From contig JABDEH010000007.1 in the NCBI GenBank assembly GCA_013287215.1, forward strand, positions 1 through 34,574: a stretch of 34,574 nucleotides of DNA, given 5' to 3'. The position numbers and the translations under genes are program-made. Below, in pieces: positions 1 through 8,091 of this stretch (within the stretch, counting starts at the first letter, position 1; every line of letters begins with the position of its first letter). Origin of the DNA: Chlamydiota bacterium (lineage in GTDB: Bacteria > Chlamydiota > Chlamydiia > Chlamydiales > Rhabdochlamydiaceae). The notes under the pieces were generated by a model. That model was not told the origin of the DNA. It saw only the letters and a program-made list of their open reading frames with translations, and searched no databases.

Positions 1-886
1 TCAGCTCGATCTTCGGCTGCCAGCGCAGGATTGTTTTCGCGAGGGTGATGTCAGGCTTGCGCTGCTTCGGATCGTCGTGCGGCAGCGGCTGAAAGATTAG
101 CGGTGATTTGGAACCCGTCAGCTCGATCACCATTTTTGCAAGATCAACGATATGAAATTCTGAAGGGTTTCCTAGGTTGATCGGCCCAGTGATGGCGTTA
201 TCAGTAGCCATCATCCGCACGAACGCCTCGATGAGATCATCCACATAACAAAATGAGCGGGTCTGTTTTCCGTCGCCGTAGATGGTGATCGGATCACCTT
301 TAAGCGCTTGGACAATGAAGTTGGACACTACCCGCCCATCATTGGGCAGCATGCGTGGGCCGTAGGTGTTAAAAATCCGCCCCACTTTAATCTTCACGCC
401 ATACTGCCGGTGGTAATCAAAAAAGAGGGTCTCGGCGCACCGCTTCCCTTCATCGTAGCAGGAACGGAGGCCAATCGGGTTCACATTTCCCCAGTAACTT
501 TCAGGTTGGGGATGCACATGGGGGTCGCCGTAGACTTCGCTGGTAGAGGCTTGAAATATTTTAATGTTCAGGGCCCGTGCGAGCTCGAGCATGTTCATGG
601 CGCCAAGAACACACGTCTTCACAGTTTGGACGGGATCGAGCTGGTAATGGATGGGCGAGGCAGGGCAAGCGAGATTATAAATTGCATCCACCTCGAGGTG
701 GAAAGGGGTCGTCACATCGTGCTCGAGCAGCTCAAACTCAGGGTGGTCGAGCAAATGGCGGACGTTCGTTTTGTCCCCGGTAAAAAAGTTGTCAAGACAG
801 ACGACGGAGTGGCCGAGATGCAGCAGTTTTTCAGAGAGGTGAGAGCCAAGAAATCCGGCTCCTCCGGTGACTAAAACTCTTTTCAT
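1..886 (-). CDS. uxs: UDP-glucuronate decarboxylase (UDP-xylose synthase), 3' end beyond window
   Basis: Reading the minus strand from an ATG at 886 gives 295 codons with no stop before the window edge, so the C-terminus is missing. The protein starts [16 protein letters not shown], a Rossmann NAD-binding glycine motif of extended short-chain dehydrogenases. It carries [12 protein letters not shown] and the catalytic YDEGK (Y-x3-K) typical of UXS enzymes, followed by [11 protein letters not shown] and [10 protein letters not shown]. The family oxidises and decarboxylates UDP-glucuronate to UDP-xylose (or a 4-keto pentose) in the cytoplasm for polysaccharide or glycan synthesis. Its ATG overlaps the stop of the upstream export lipoprotein (ATGA, 883-886), indicating one operon. 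The divergent epimerase at 1721 would compete for the same UDP-glucuronate. The family is clear; the exact product (UDP-xylose or a related sugar) is inferred. Confidence 0.9.
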   Translation of the reverse strand, partial: MKRVLVTGGAGFLGSHLSEKLLHLGHSVVCLDNFFTGDKTNVRHLLDHPEFELLEHDVTTPFHLEVDAIYNLACPASPIHYQLDPVQTVKTCVLGAMNMLELARALNIKIFQASTSEVYGDPHVHPQPESYWGNVNPIGLRSCYDEGKRCAETLFFDYHRQYGVKIKVGRIFNTYGPRMLPNDGRVVSNFIVQALKGDPITIYGDGKQTRSFCYVDDLIEAFVRMMATDNAITGPINLGNPSEFHIVDLAKMVIELTGSKSPLIFQPLPHDDPKQRKPDITLAKTILRWQPKIEL

Positions 887-1674
887 TGGGGATAAAACCC
901 AATGAAAATAAAGGGCGGGAGCAACTTGGTGACAAACCGGCTCCACTCGGTGATCGGCGTCGCGGCGACATAGACGATATCCCCGGGCATGAGGAGCAAG
1001 CTGTCGCTCGGAAGGCCAAGGACATGCTGCCAATGCAGGGTGTAGATTTTTGGATTGCACATGCTGCCGCGAATGACCTGGATGTACCTCCTGTCTCCAT
1101 CGGGAGTGATCCCTTTGGCAAGGGCGAGGGCTTCGGTCAACCGCATAAATCCGCTCGGCATGTCGTACGCGCCGGGAGCGCCCACTTCTCCGAAGACGAT
1201 GACGTTGGCGTCAGCGGAGGGGGCAATATAAATTTTATCGCCGCCGCGTATGACGATGTTCTGGCTCATGTCCCCTTCCTTGAGGAGTTTGTAAAAGTCG
1301 ACAGGAAGGAATTGATTATCGCGTAGCAGATAACTTTTGAAAAGATTGGCAGATGTGGGCACTTTGGCGTGCGCCAACACCTCGAAAAGGCGCATTGTGC
1401 CATCGACCGCAATTTCGGGGACATCGACAGCTCCCGCCAACTGCACCTTGCCATGGACATCCCCGCCGCACATCTCGCCGGCGCACTCTTCCAGACAGGA
1501 AGGTGGGAAGGCGGCGATCTCCTTCCCTTCCATTTCAAGCACTGAAAATTTTCCTTCACGGATTTTATACGAATCCATGACAAACTCATCCGGGCCCGCG
1601 AGACCATCCCCGCTATAAGGGGTATTCGTGCAGGCGGACAGAACGAGGATCAGAACGAAAAGGATTTTGCTCAT
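883..1674 (-). CDS. Wza/SLBB-type polysaccharide export lipoprotein, cysteine-rich
   Basis: This 263-residue protein has a short hydrophobic leader ending in a lipobox, VLSAC, with the lipidated cysteine at residue 15, so a periplasmic or outer-membrane lipoprotein is expected. Two SLBB-like segments follow (about residues 75-150 and 155-240), with [14 protein letters not shown] and MPGDIVYV, the pattern of the Poly_export/Wza family that builds outer-membrane export channels. The usual Poly_export domain before the first SLBB is not evident. Its place is taken by a short segment with three closely spaced cysteines, [11 protein letters not shown] (about residues 59-69). The last 20 residues are hydrophobic and could be a membrane anchor, as the C-terminal helix is in Wza. 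It overlaps the uxs start by 4 bases. An export role fits the UDP-sugar genes around it, but no polymerase or flippase is visible in the window. Confidence 0.75.
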   Translation of the reverse strand: MSKILFVLILVLSACTNTPYSGDGLAGPDEFVMDSYKIREGKFSVLEMEGKEIAAFPPSCLEECAGEMCGGDVHGKVQLAGAVDVPEIAVDGTMRLFEVLAHAKVPTSANLFKSYLLRDNQFLPVDFYKLLKEGDMSQNIVIRGGDKIYIAPSADANVIVFGEVGAPGAYDMPSGFMRLTEALALAKGITPDGDRRYIQVIRGSMCNPKIYTLHWQHVLGLPSDSLLLMPGDIVYVAATPITEWSRFVTKLLPPFIFIGFYPQ

Positions 1675-1695
1675 AGACCAATTTTATGTTATAGT
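1667..1695 (+). promoter_or_regulatory. Probable sigma70 promoter for the UDP-glucuronate epimerase
   Basis: TTGCTC at 1667-1672 and TATAGT at 1690-1695 are separated by 17 bases. Transcription would begin near 1702, about 20 bases before the TTG codon at 1721. The promoter lies downstream of the ATG at 1628, so it argues against that longer start. It overlaps the 5' end of the divergent lipoprotein gene, so the two transcripts probably interfere. Confidence 0.5.
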
Positions 1696-1720
1696 CTGGC
1701 TTTTTAGGCAACAGGCTTCT

Positions 1721-2650
1721 TTGACAAAAAAGATTTTTATCACAGGGATCGCAGGATTTATCGGGTTTCATCTCGCTCTTGCTTTAAAGCACAGAGGCGG
1801 CCACGTCGTCGGCTGCGACAACTTCAATCCCTATTATGACCCCGAATTAAAAAAAGAGCGAGCGAAACTCTTAAAAACCGCAGGAATCCCCGTTTTTGAT
1901 GCCGACATCCGCTCACTGCAACTAAGTGAGAAGCCGACCCATTTCGTCCACCTGGCAGCCCAAGCAGGGGTGCGCTATTCGATCGAGCATCCCGAAAGCT
2001 ATGTCGCCAATAATCTCGACGGTTTTTTTCACATTCTGGAACTCTGCCGCAAAGACCCCGCGATGAAGCTCATCTACGCCTCCTCCTCTTCGGTCTATGG
2101 ACTGAACGAAAAAATTCCTTTCTCCGAGAGCGATCCCACTGATCGGCCCGCCAGTTTTTATGGAGCCACAAAAAAATCGAACGAGCTGATGGCGCACGCC
2201 TACCACCACTTATTTGGAATTCCGGTAACCGGTCTTCGCTTTTTCACTGTCTACGGTCCTTGGGGACGGCCCGATATGGCCTACTTTTCTTTTACCCGAT
2301 CCATTTTAGAGGGAAAGCCCATTCCTGTTTTCCATGAAGGAAAGACAAAGCGCGATTTCACCTACATCGACGATATCGTAAAGGGGGCCATCGCCGCTAT
2401 CGATCTAGGCGCGGAGTGCGAAATCTTTAATCTGGGCAACAACCATCCCGAAAGCGTCCTCACCTTAATTGAGCTGATTGAAACATTTACCGGAAAGAAA
2501 GCGATCAAAGAATTTCTGCCCGCACCGCCGGGCGACATCGTGACAACCTATGCCGACATCAGTAAAGCGCAAAAGCTGTTGGGTTTTAATCCCGAGGTCT
2601 CGTTAGAACAAGGGATGGAGCAGTTTGTGAAATGGTTTGTAATGCGGTGA
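1721..2650 (+). CDS. UDP-glucuronate 4-epimerase (NAD-dependent epimerase family)
   Basis: The frame is open from 1628, but homology begins at KKIFITGIAGFIGFHL, just after a TTG at 1721. A promoter sits between the two possible starts, so I place the start at this TTG (309 residues). Features are the GxxGFIG Rossmann motif, the CDNFNPYYDPELK segment characteristic of UDP-glucuronate 4-epimerases, HLAAQAGVRYSIEHP, SSSSVYG and the catalytic YGATK, then RFFTVYGPWGRPDMA. The family interconverts UDP-glucuronate and UDP-galacturonate in the cytoplasm. With uxs on the other strand it suggests a uronic-acid or pentose-containing surface glycan. Bacterial family members are usually about 320-340 residues, so this one is slightly short. 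Other epimerase substrates cannot be excluded. Confidence 0.82.
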   Translation: MTKKIFITGIAGFIGFHLALALKHRGGHVVGCDNFNPYYDPELKKERAKLLKTAGIPVFDADIRSLQLSEKPTHFVHLAAQAGVRYSIEHPESYVANNLDGFFHILELCRKDPAMKLIYASSSSVYGLNEKIPFSESDPTDRPASFYGATKKSNELMAHAYHHLFGIPVTGLRFFTVYGPWGRPDMAYFSFTRSILEGKPIPVFHEGKTKRDFTYIDDIVKGAIAAIDLGAECEIFNLGNNHPESVLTLIELIETFTGKKAIKEFLPAPPGDIVTTYADISKAQKLLGFNPEVSLEQGMEQFVKWFVMR

Positions 2651-2660
2651 CAAGAAAAAA

Positions 2661-2706
2661 ACAGGATGTACAGGATCGACTAAACGTCGGCGGGATGTAT
2701 AAGATG
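2661..2706. repeat. Degenerate ACAGGAT-type interspersed repeat
   Basis: The gap between the convergent epimerase and nnr genes contains ACAGGAT twice at a 9-base period (2661-2667 and 2670-2676), followed by a diverged GGGATGTATAAGATG stretch. It resembles short intergenic repeats of the ACAGGATTTACAGGAT type seen in many bacterial genomes. No coding potential or convincing terminator was seen in this gap. Confidence 0.3.
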
Positions 2707-2752
2707 AAGAAAAACTGTTCAAAATACAAGCCATTCCTAAGAACGGAAAATC

Positions 2753-4207
2753 CTAGGAGTATAAAACGTGCTGATAGGCTTTGTGCAGGTAGTCAAGAAT
2801 ATCTGAAGCGATGAGGCAATAGGACGTTTTGTCGATCGCCGCCTGCTCTCCCGCCATCCCATGAAGCAACACCCCTAAAGTCGCGGCATCGTACGTATTG
2901 CACCCCTGCGCGAGGAGTCCTGCGAGGATGCCTGTCAGCACATCGCCGGAGCCGGCGGTTGCCATGCCCGGGTCCCCATGGGTCATGATGAGGGGAAGCT
3001 CGCCGGGATGGAACACGACAGTGGGCCCGCCCTTGAGCACCAGCGTCACTTTCTTTTTTTCTACAAAATCTTGGCAGAGCGGAAACGTCGGCGCGTGGGG
3101 CAGGAGCCGCTCCATCTCTTTATGGTGGGGCGTTAAGATGCACGCTTCGGGGAGGCGCCAATGCGGATTTTCAGAGAGAAGAAATAGGGCATCTCCGTCG
3201 ACCACCGTAGGGAGTGTGATCGTCGCCAAAAGAATTTGAAGGAGCTGCTTTTTATCCTCGGTGCGCCCCATGCCCGGACCGACAAAAAGCGCTTTGGCCC
3301 GTTTTGCTTCCACAAGAAAGCGATCGATATGAAATGGCTCTTTAATGATTTCATAAGGGGCTGCGGCCAGCTCTTTTTCGAGTCCTTCGGGGTGAAAGAG
3401 GCGGACGATCCCGGCTCCTGCGCGGAGTGTCGCCAATGACGAAAGTGAAGCCGCTCCGGCCATTCCGGGCGAGCCGGCGACGCCGAGCACATATCCCGCC
3501 TCATATTTGTGGCGGCTCCGTTTTATATTGGGAAGCTCAAGGTTTCCGTCGTGGAGCAGGTGGGCGACCGGATGCGCCGCAGCCAAATATTCGCCGCTTA
3601 AGCCAAAATCTGCGTGAACTAGTTCCCCTACATAGTTCCAGCCGGAGCCGATAAAAAACCCCAGCTTCGGAAGCCCTAAGTAGATCGTCATCAGCGCATG
3701 GACCGCCACCGTGGCCACTTCGCCGGTGTTCCCATTCAGTCCGGAAGGAATATCGATCGCGATAATCGGGAGCTGAGCATTGTTGGCAAAAGAGATCGCC
3801 TGGGCGAGAACGCCTTCCGCAGCGCCTTCAAATCCCGTGCCGACAAGACCGTCAAGGATAATCCCCTCTTCCGGGAAAGGAACCTCATCGTAATGGACTG
3901 TTCCGCCCCCCTCGGCAAAGCGGTCATGCTGCTGCCTGCACAGCGCGCTGCACTCTTCTAAGGGATAGACATGCCAGGCCTCTACCGCAACGCCGCTATT
4001 TAACAGTTCGCAGCCGGCGGCATAGGCGTCTCCGCCGTTATTTCCTTTCCCCGCAATGAGGAAAACACGGTCGGCCAGATTGAGGAAGGTGAGGATTTCA
4101 GCGATCGCCTTGCCCGCATTCTCCATGAACAGACCGGGCGAGGCCCCATCGGCGTAGGCCATCTGCTCGATCCGCGTCATCTCGTTTGCTGTAATGACCT
4201 TTTCCAT
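2753..4207 (-). CDS. nnr: Bifunctional NAD(P)H-hydrate epimerase/dehydratase
   Basis: This 484-residue two-domain enzyme repairs hydrated NADH and NADPH. The N-terminal YjeF_N epimerase domain (about residues 1-215) shows GKGNNGGDAYAAG and IDIPSGLNGNTGEV. The C-terminal ADP/ATP-dependent dehydratase (about residues 225-480) shows AGSPGMAGAASL, VVDGDALFLL, LTPHHKEMERL, LKGGPTVV and the hallmark GDPGMATAGSGDVLTGI. Length is normal for the fused form. Its ATG shares one base with the gpsA stop (TAATG at 4207), so translation is probably coupled at the end of the waaF - GT9 - gpsA - nnr operon. It faces the epimerase gene convergently. The activity is cytoplasmic housekeeping; the assignment is secure. 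Confidence 0.95.
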   Translation of the reverse strand: MEKVITANEMTRIEQMAYADGASPGLFMENAGKAIAEILTFLNLADRVFLIAGKGNNGGDAYAAGCELLNSGVAVEAWHVYPLEECSALCRQQHDRFAEGGGTVHYDEVPFPEEGIILDGLVGTGFEGAAEGVLAQAISFANNAQLPIIAIDIPSGLNGNTGEVATVAVHALMTIYLGLPKLGFFIGSGWNYVGELVHADFGLSGEYLAAAHPVAHLLHDGNLELPNIKRSRHKYEAGYVLGVAGSPGMAGAASLSSLATLRAGAGIVRLFHPEGLEKELAAAPYEIIKEPFHIDRFLVEAKRAKALFVGPGMGRTEDKKQLLQILLATITLPTVVDGDALFLLSENPHWRLPEACILTPHHKEMERLLPHAPTFPLCQDFVEKKKVTLVLKGGPTVVFHPGELPLIMTHGDPGMATAGSGDVLTGILAGLLAQGCNTYDAATLGVLLHGMAGEQAAIDKTSYCLIASDILDYLHKAYQHVLYS

Positions 4208-5205
4208 TATAAATGCTCTTCTTTGATGGCCCTTTGCAAGAGAGCCTTGACGGCATCGCGCGGATCAAGCCCCTCATAGAGGATCGAATAGACCGCTTGC
4301 GTGATCGGAACGGGAATATGCGCCTTCTGGCCCAGCTGCAGGGCGGAGACGCAGGTGTAGGCCCCTTCCACGACCATTCCAATTTTTTCCTTTGCGGCTT
4401 GCGGATCCATCCCCTCGCCGATCAATCTGCCAAAGGTGTAGTTGCGACTCAGCTTCGAGAGGCAGGTCACGCAGAGATCGCCTAGGCCGGAGAGTCCGTT
4501 GAGTGTTTCGGGATTGCAATGTTTGGTGACGCACAATTTTCTCATCTCGTGCAGCCCGCGGGTCATGAGCGCGGCCTTGGTATTATCTCCAAATCCCAGC
4601 GCATCCGACATTCCGCAAGCGATCGCGATGATGTTTTTCATCGCGCCGCCGAACACCACGCCGTTGATATCGCTATTGGGATAGACGCGGAAATAAGGCG
4701 TGGAAAATGTTTCGGTGATTTTGTGCATTAAATGGGCATCGTAGGCAGATCCCACAATCGACGTCGGGAGTTTTTGGATCAGCTCTTCGGCATGGCTCGG
4801 ACCGCTGATGCACCCAATTTTCGAGCGGTGTTTTTCCCCGAGCACCTGCAAGACCACTTCAGGAAGCAGAAGGCCGCTATTTTGTTCAATTCCTTTAGAG
4901 GTGATCACGATCGGACACGAAACGCCCCCGGCTGCCAGAACCTGCTCAAAAACAGGGCGGACGCCCATCGAGGTCACCGACTCAACGAGAAACTGAGCGC
5001 CCTCCACCGTCTCCTTCAAGTCGGAGGTGATCTGGACCCGATCATCAATTTTAAAATGATGGAGCTTTGGATGCTGCCTTTTTTTGGCAAGGAGCTTGGC
5101 AAATTCAGGACTCGCCGTCCATAAAACGACCTCATAGCCCTTGGATGCCAAAAGAGAAGCTAAACAAAAACCCCAGGTGCCCGCGCCTAGATAAGCAATT
5201 TTCAT
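4207..5205 (-). CDS. gpsA: Glycerol-3-phosphate dehydrogenase [NAD(P)+]
   Basis: This 332-residue cytoplasmic enzyme reduces dihydroxyacetone phosphate to sn-glycerol-3-phosphate, the backbone for phospholipids. It begins MKIAYLGAGTWGFCLAS, the GpsA nucleotide-binding motif. It carries GPSHAEELIQKLPTS, the catalytic lysine in GGAMKNIIAIACG, LGFGDNTKAALMTRG, and GLSGLGDLCVTCLSKLSRN. Its length is normal. The start lies 31 bases after the stop of the upstream GT9 gene, and its stop overlaps the nnr start by one base, so it sits inside the minus-strand operon. The neighbouring lipopolysaccharide glycosyltransferases and the downstream psd gene make this a membrane-lipid-rich neighbourhood. Confidence 0.96.
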   Translation of the reverse strand: MKIAYLGAGTWGFCLASLLASKGYEVVLWTASPEFAKLLAKKRQHPKLHHFKIDDRVQITSDLKETVEGAQFLVESVTSMGVRPVFEQVLAAGGVSCPIVITSKGIEQNSGLLLPEVVLQVLGEKHRSKIGCISGPSHAEELIQKLPTSIVGSAYDAHLMHKITETFSTPYFRVYPNSDINGVVFGGAMKNIIAIACGMSDALGFGDNTKAALMTRGLHEMRKLCVTKHCNPETLNGLSGLGDLCVTCLSKLSRNYTFGRLIGEGMDPQAAKEKIGMVVEGAYTCVSALQLGQKAHIPVPITQAVYSILYEGLDPRDAVKALLQRAIKEEHL

Positions 5206-5236
5206 AAATTTAAAGTAACAGATTTAAGTCTATGGT

Positions 5237-6151
5237 TCAACTATGCAAAATGAGGGACTCGCCAAACAGTCCGCAAACTTCGTCCGCAGTGATCGAGCTG
5301 ATGTCCCCATTTTTCCCGATCAGAGGCGCATGGACGAGTTCCGGATTGGGAGAGTCCACATTTTGCTTGAGAATGCCTTGTTTCGGATCTGCCCATAAGG
5401 AAATCAACTTGAGAGGGAAAGCGGTATCTATATAATAGGTGAGTGAAAGAACGCCCGAGTCGGGGGCAATCAGATAAGTGCAGCGGTTCTTGATGATCGA
5501 GAGCATTTCAAACAATGTCGTCTCTCCGCGCAGGTCGATAAGCCCCTCAACGGGAAACGGGACGCTTTTTCTCAACCCAAAAAGAATGATGCGCGCGCAG
5601 CGCTCAAATTCGAGGCGTTTAAAAAGTTCGGTCCAGCGCTCTAAGGGCCAGTTTTTTTCATAGGCATACACCGTTTCTGTTTGGACATGAACGGCGACAT
5701 AGGTCCCGTTTGTCGAAAGATCAAACCGCTTCCATAGCGCATCCCACTCGTTCTTCCACTGCAGCCGCGGCGTCAGCTTTCCAATTTGGTAAGAGAGCCA
5801 CTTGGTCACATTGGGATTTTCGATCACGACATCAAACTGCGCCTTGTCGACGCTGAGCACATCCAGCGTCTCCTCCAGATCAAAAGCAACTCCGCGCTTC
5901 CACTCCTCCGCAACGAGCACATGAACATCTTTCAGCAGAGAAAATCCGTCAGCCAGATCCTTCCGCGTGATGAACGTGATCTCCGCATGCGGAACAAACG
6001 AACGCACGCGCTCCGTGAGCGCATAGAGACCGAGCGCAATATCCCCGAGCCCCCGGTTCCACGTGATCAAAAACTTCCGATCGCCCTTCTTTGCAGCATT
6101 TTTGAGCAAGACATCTAAAGGATTTCTAAATAAAGCACTAATGAGGTTCAT
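5237..6151 (-). CDS. Glycosyltransferase family 9 (heptosyltransferase-like) protein
   Basis: This is a 304-residue protein of GT9/heptosyltransferase type, less well conserved than the waaF product upstream. It has an early ITWNRGLGDIALGLYAL segment corresponding to the GD-x-V/I acceptor-side motif. LERWTELFKRLEFERCARIILFG matches the typical helix before the second Rossmann fold, and APDSGVLSLTYYID matches the nucleotide-sugar-binding D-S/T-G motif. GT9 enzymes transfer heptose or a related sugar onto lipopolysaccharide core on the cytoplasmic face of the inner membrane. Its ATG overlaps the waaF stop by 4 bases (6148-6151), so the two are translationally coupled and probably act in the same core pathway. 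The donor and acceptor cannot be told from sequence. Confidence 0.75.
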   Translation of the reverse strand: MNLISALFRNPLDVLLKNAAKKGDRKFLITWNRGLGDIALGLYALTERVRSFVPHAEITFITRKDLADGFSLLKDVHVLVAEEWKRGVAFDLEETLDVLSVDKAQFDVVIENPNVTKWLSYQIGKLTPRLQWKNEWDALWKRFDLSTNGTYVAVHVQTETVYAYEKNWPLERWTELFKRLEFERCARIILFGLRKSVPFPVEGLIDLRGETTLFEMLSIIKNRCTYLIAPDSGVLSLTYYIDTAFPLKLISLWADPKQGILKQNVDSPNPELVHAPLIGKNGDISSITADEVCGLFGESLILHS

Positions 6152-7215
6152 AAGACGACATGAAGTTTGGATTTTTTACTCTGAAGCACATGATAAAGTT
6201 CTTGGTACACCTCGTCCGCCTCGATCCGCTTCATACAGCGGAAATCGATCGGGCACGTGCGCTGATAACAGGGTGAGCACTCAACATGTTTATGGATCAC
6301 AGTCCCCGTCCGGTACGGTCCCGTAATCTCTTCGCTCGTCGATCCAAACAGGGCCACGATCGGCGTGTTCACAGCAGCCGCGATATGCATCGGACCGCTA
6401 TCATTGGTGAGCAGCACATCGCACAAACAGATGATGCAGGCAAGCTCGCGCAGAGAAGTGAGCCCTGCCAAATTAACGACACGCGGGGAAAGCCCATGGC
6501 AGATCTCTTTGACGACAGAAGCGGTGACCTGATCTCCAAAAAAGACCACGAATACATTGGGGTCCTGCAGCAGCTTTTGCGTCACCTCGCGGAACCGCTC
6601 CGGCAGCCAGCATTTCGCCGATCCATAAGTGGCGCCCGGATTGATACCCACGATGGAGCTATTTCTGGAGATGCCATGCTGTTTCAAAAGCACGCGCGCC
6701 TCCTCCAACTCTTTATCCCCCAAATAAATTTTTGGCGCCGTGTCGGAAATGGGAATCCCAAGCGGCTCCAAGAGCATTTTATACGTGACCACAAGATGCT
6801 GCGCGTTGATATTTTCCGGAAGGAGGACCGAGTCGGTCAGAAGCATCCCCCGCCCATTGCCCTCATAGCCAAGGCGGCGGGCCACCTTGCCTTGCCAAAA
6901 CCACCAGGCTGAAGAAAATGAGTGGGGGAGCAAAATCCCCAAGTCATATTTGCCGCGCCGGAGTTTTTCGATGATGTTCCGTTTGTCGGAATGTCTGCCG
7001 AAGGTGCTGGCCTTGCTAAAGCAAAACAGCTCGTTGATGTGGGGATCTTCCCTGAGCAAATCGCACAGAGGAAAGCGGCTCATCGCCGTCAGATAAGCAT
7101 CAGGGTAAGCCTTGCGCAGGTCGGCTAGAATGGGGGTGGCCATGACCAGATCTCCGATCCAGTTGGGCATCCGCACGATAATATTTTTAGGCTGCACCTT
7201 TTGCAAAATCCCCAC
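6148..7215 (-). CDS. waaF: ADP-heptose:LPS heptosyltransferase II
   Basis: The protein (355 residues from a GTG at 7215) has IIVRMPNWIGDLVMATPIL, the WaaF N-terminal signature. It also has GINPGATYGSAKCW with LPERFREV, NDSGPMHIAAAVNTP and the C-terminal CSPCYQRTCP motif of heptosyltransferase II. It adds the second heptose to inner-core lipopolysaccharide on the cytoplasmic side of the inner membrane. The start is uncertain: the GTG at 7215 lacks a clear ribosome site, and an in-frame GTG at 7197 would still precede the conserved region. It is the first gene of the four-gene minus-strand operon. Heptose transfer is not a feature of classical Chlamydia LPS, so this supports an environmental chlamydia or similar host. 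Confidence 0.92.
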   Translation of the reverse strand: MGILQKVQPKNIIVRMPNWIGDLVMATPILADLRKAYPDAYLTAMSRFPLCDLLREDPHINELFCFSKASTFGRHSDKRNIIEKLRRGKYDLGILLPHSFSSAWWFWQGKVARRLGYEGNGRGMLLTDSVLLPENINAQHLVVTYKMLLEPLGIPISDTAPKIYLGDKELEEARVLLKQHGISRNSSIVGINPGATYGSAKCWLPERFREVTQKLLQDPNVFVVFFGDQVTASVVKEICHGLSPRVVNLAGLTSLRELACIICLCDVLLTNDSGPMHIAAAVNTPIVALFGSTSEEITGPYRTGTVIHKHVECSPCYQRTCPIDFRCMKRIEADEVYQELYHVLQSKKSKLHVVL

Positions 7216-7402
7216 TTTAAATCATCTAAAAGCTAACAAAAACCCCCTATTTAAGCAACTGCTCATAAAACTGAGGCTGGCACCCCAAAACGGGGCCCTG
7301 CCTACTTCAATTCCAAACTAATCCTTGCTATGTAGAGGTTGAATTTTATATTCTCAAACTAAGACATATTTCAGAAATGATGCTTACTTTATGAAAAGAT
7401 AT

Positions 7403-7480
7403 AAACGCAAAGGCGCAAAGACGCAAAGACGCAATGAACCGGATCTTTTTGCGCCTTCGCGTCTTTGCGTCTTTGCGTTT
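7403..7480. repeat. Inverted GCAAAGACGC repeat (long hairpin) upstream of ruvC
   Basis: The left arm (7403-7434) is made of GCAAAGGCGC/GCAAAGACGC units, and the right arm (7449-7480) is its near-perfect reverse complement (29 of 32 positions by eye) around a 14-base loop. It ends 23 bases before the ruvC ATG. Related sequence recurs at 26577-26866, so this is a dispersed repeat family. GCAAAGACGC-type intergenic repeats are known from several unrelated phyla. The rest of the 288-base gap between waaF and ruvC shows no gene. Confidence 0.8.
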
Positions 7481-7503
7481 AATCCCCTCCCCAGCAGGCA
7501 TCA

Positions 7504-8091
7504 ATGAACAATCCGGGAGGAAAAAAGGGCTCATCACTCATCATTTTAGGGATCGACCCCGGGACGCGCATCACCGGGTACGGGATCATTAAAAGCGAAC
7601 AATCGGTCAGCACGCCCCTCGACTTCGGCTGCATCCGCCCCCCGACGCACCTCCCCGCTGCTGAGCGCTACCTTGCAATTTTCAATGCCATTGAACACCT
7701 CATGGATGCTTACAAACCCGACGCGGTCTCCATTGAAACCCAGTTTGTCTACAAAAATGTTCAAAGCGCGATGAAACTGGGCATGGCCAGAGCCGTCGCG
7801 ATGCTCCCGGCCGCAAGACGCAGCGTACCCGTCTTTGAATATGCTCCCCGCAAAGCAAAACTCGCCGTCGTCGGCAACGGCGGGGCGAGCAAAATCCAAG
7901 TCCAAAAAATGGTCCAGCTCATCTTAAAGCTGGCCCAACTGCCCCAACCGGAGGACGCGGCCGATGCCCTCGCCCTCGCCCTCTGTCATGCGAACACATT
8001 AAAATTTGGAAAAAATTTATGTTTGAATACATCAAAGGCCTCCTCACCTTCTCTTCCCCGCACTATGCCGTCATTGATGTCGGCGGACTAG
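7504..8091 (+). CDS. ruvC: Crossover junction endodeoxyribonuclease RuvC
   Basis: RuvC resolves Holliday junctions as a dimer working with RuvAB. The 195-residue protein has the RNase-H-fold acidic residues in place: D18 in LGIDPGTRITGYG, E78 in SIETQFVYKN, and D151/D154 in EDAADALALALCH. VVGNGGASKIQVQKMV is also typical. The family usually ends soon after the ALCH segment. Here about 30 extra residues continue and overlap the start of ruvA by 73 bases, so the tail is probably non-essential read-through. The ATG at 7504 has a weak AGCAGG-like ribosome site; a stronger GGGAGG lies just inside the reading frame without a standard start codon after it. A large repeat hairpin sits immediately upstream. 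Confidence 0.95.
   Translation: MNNPGGKKGSSLIILGIDPGTRITGYGIIKSEQSVSTPLDFGCIRPPTHLPAAERYLAIFNAIEHLMDAYKPDAVSIETQFVYKNVQSAMKLGMARAVAMLPAARRSVPVFEYAPRKAKLAVVGNGGASKIQVQKMVQLILKLAQLPQPEDAADALALALCHANTLKFGKNLCLNTSKASSPSLPRTMPSLMSAD

Noticed and set aside
308-874. 188-codon plus-strand frame
   Set aside because: The minus strand here encodes an intact UXS protein with all motifs, open to the window edge; the plus-strand frame has no recognisable motif.
1628-1720. Longer N-terminus for the UDP-glucuronate 4-epimerase
   Set aside because: It lies upstream of the likely promoter, overlaps the divergent lipoprotein gene and has no homology; the Rossmann motif begins right after the TTG at 1721.
2632-2814. 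60-codon plus-strand frame between epimerase and nnr
   Set aside because: Low-complexity Lys/Arg-rich, overlaps both neighbours, no ribosome site; it covers a degenerate repeat.
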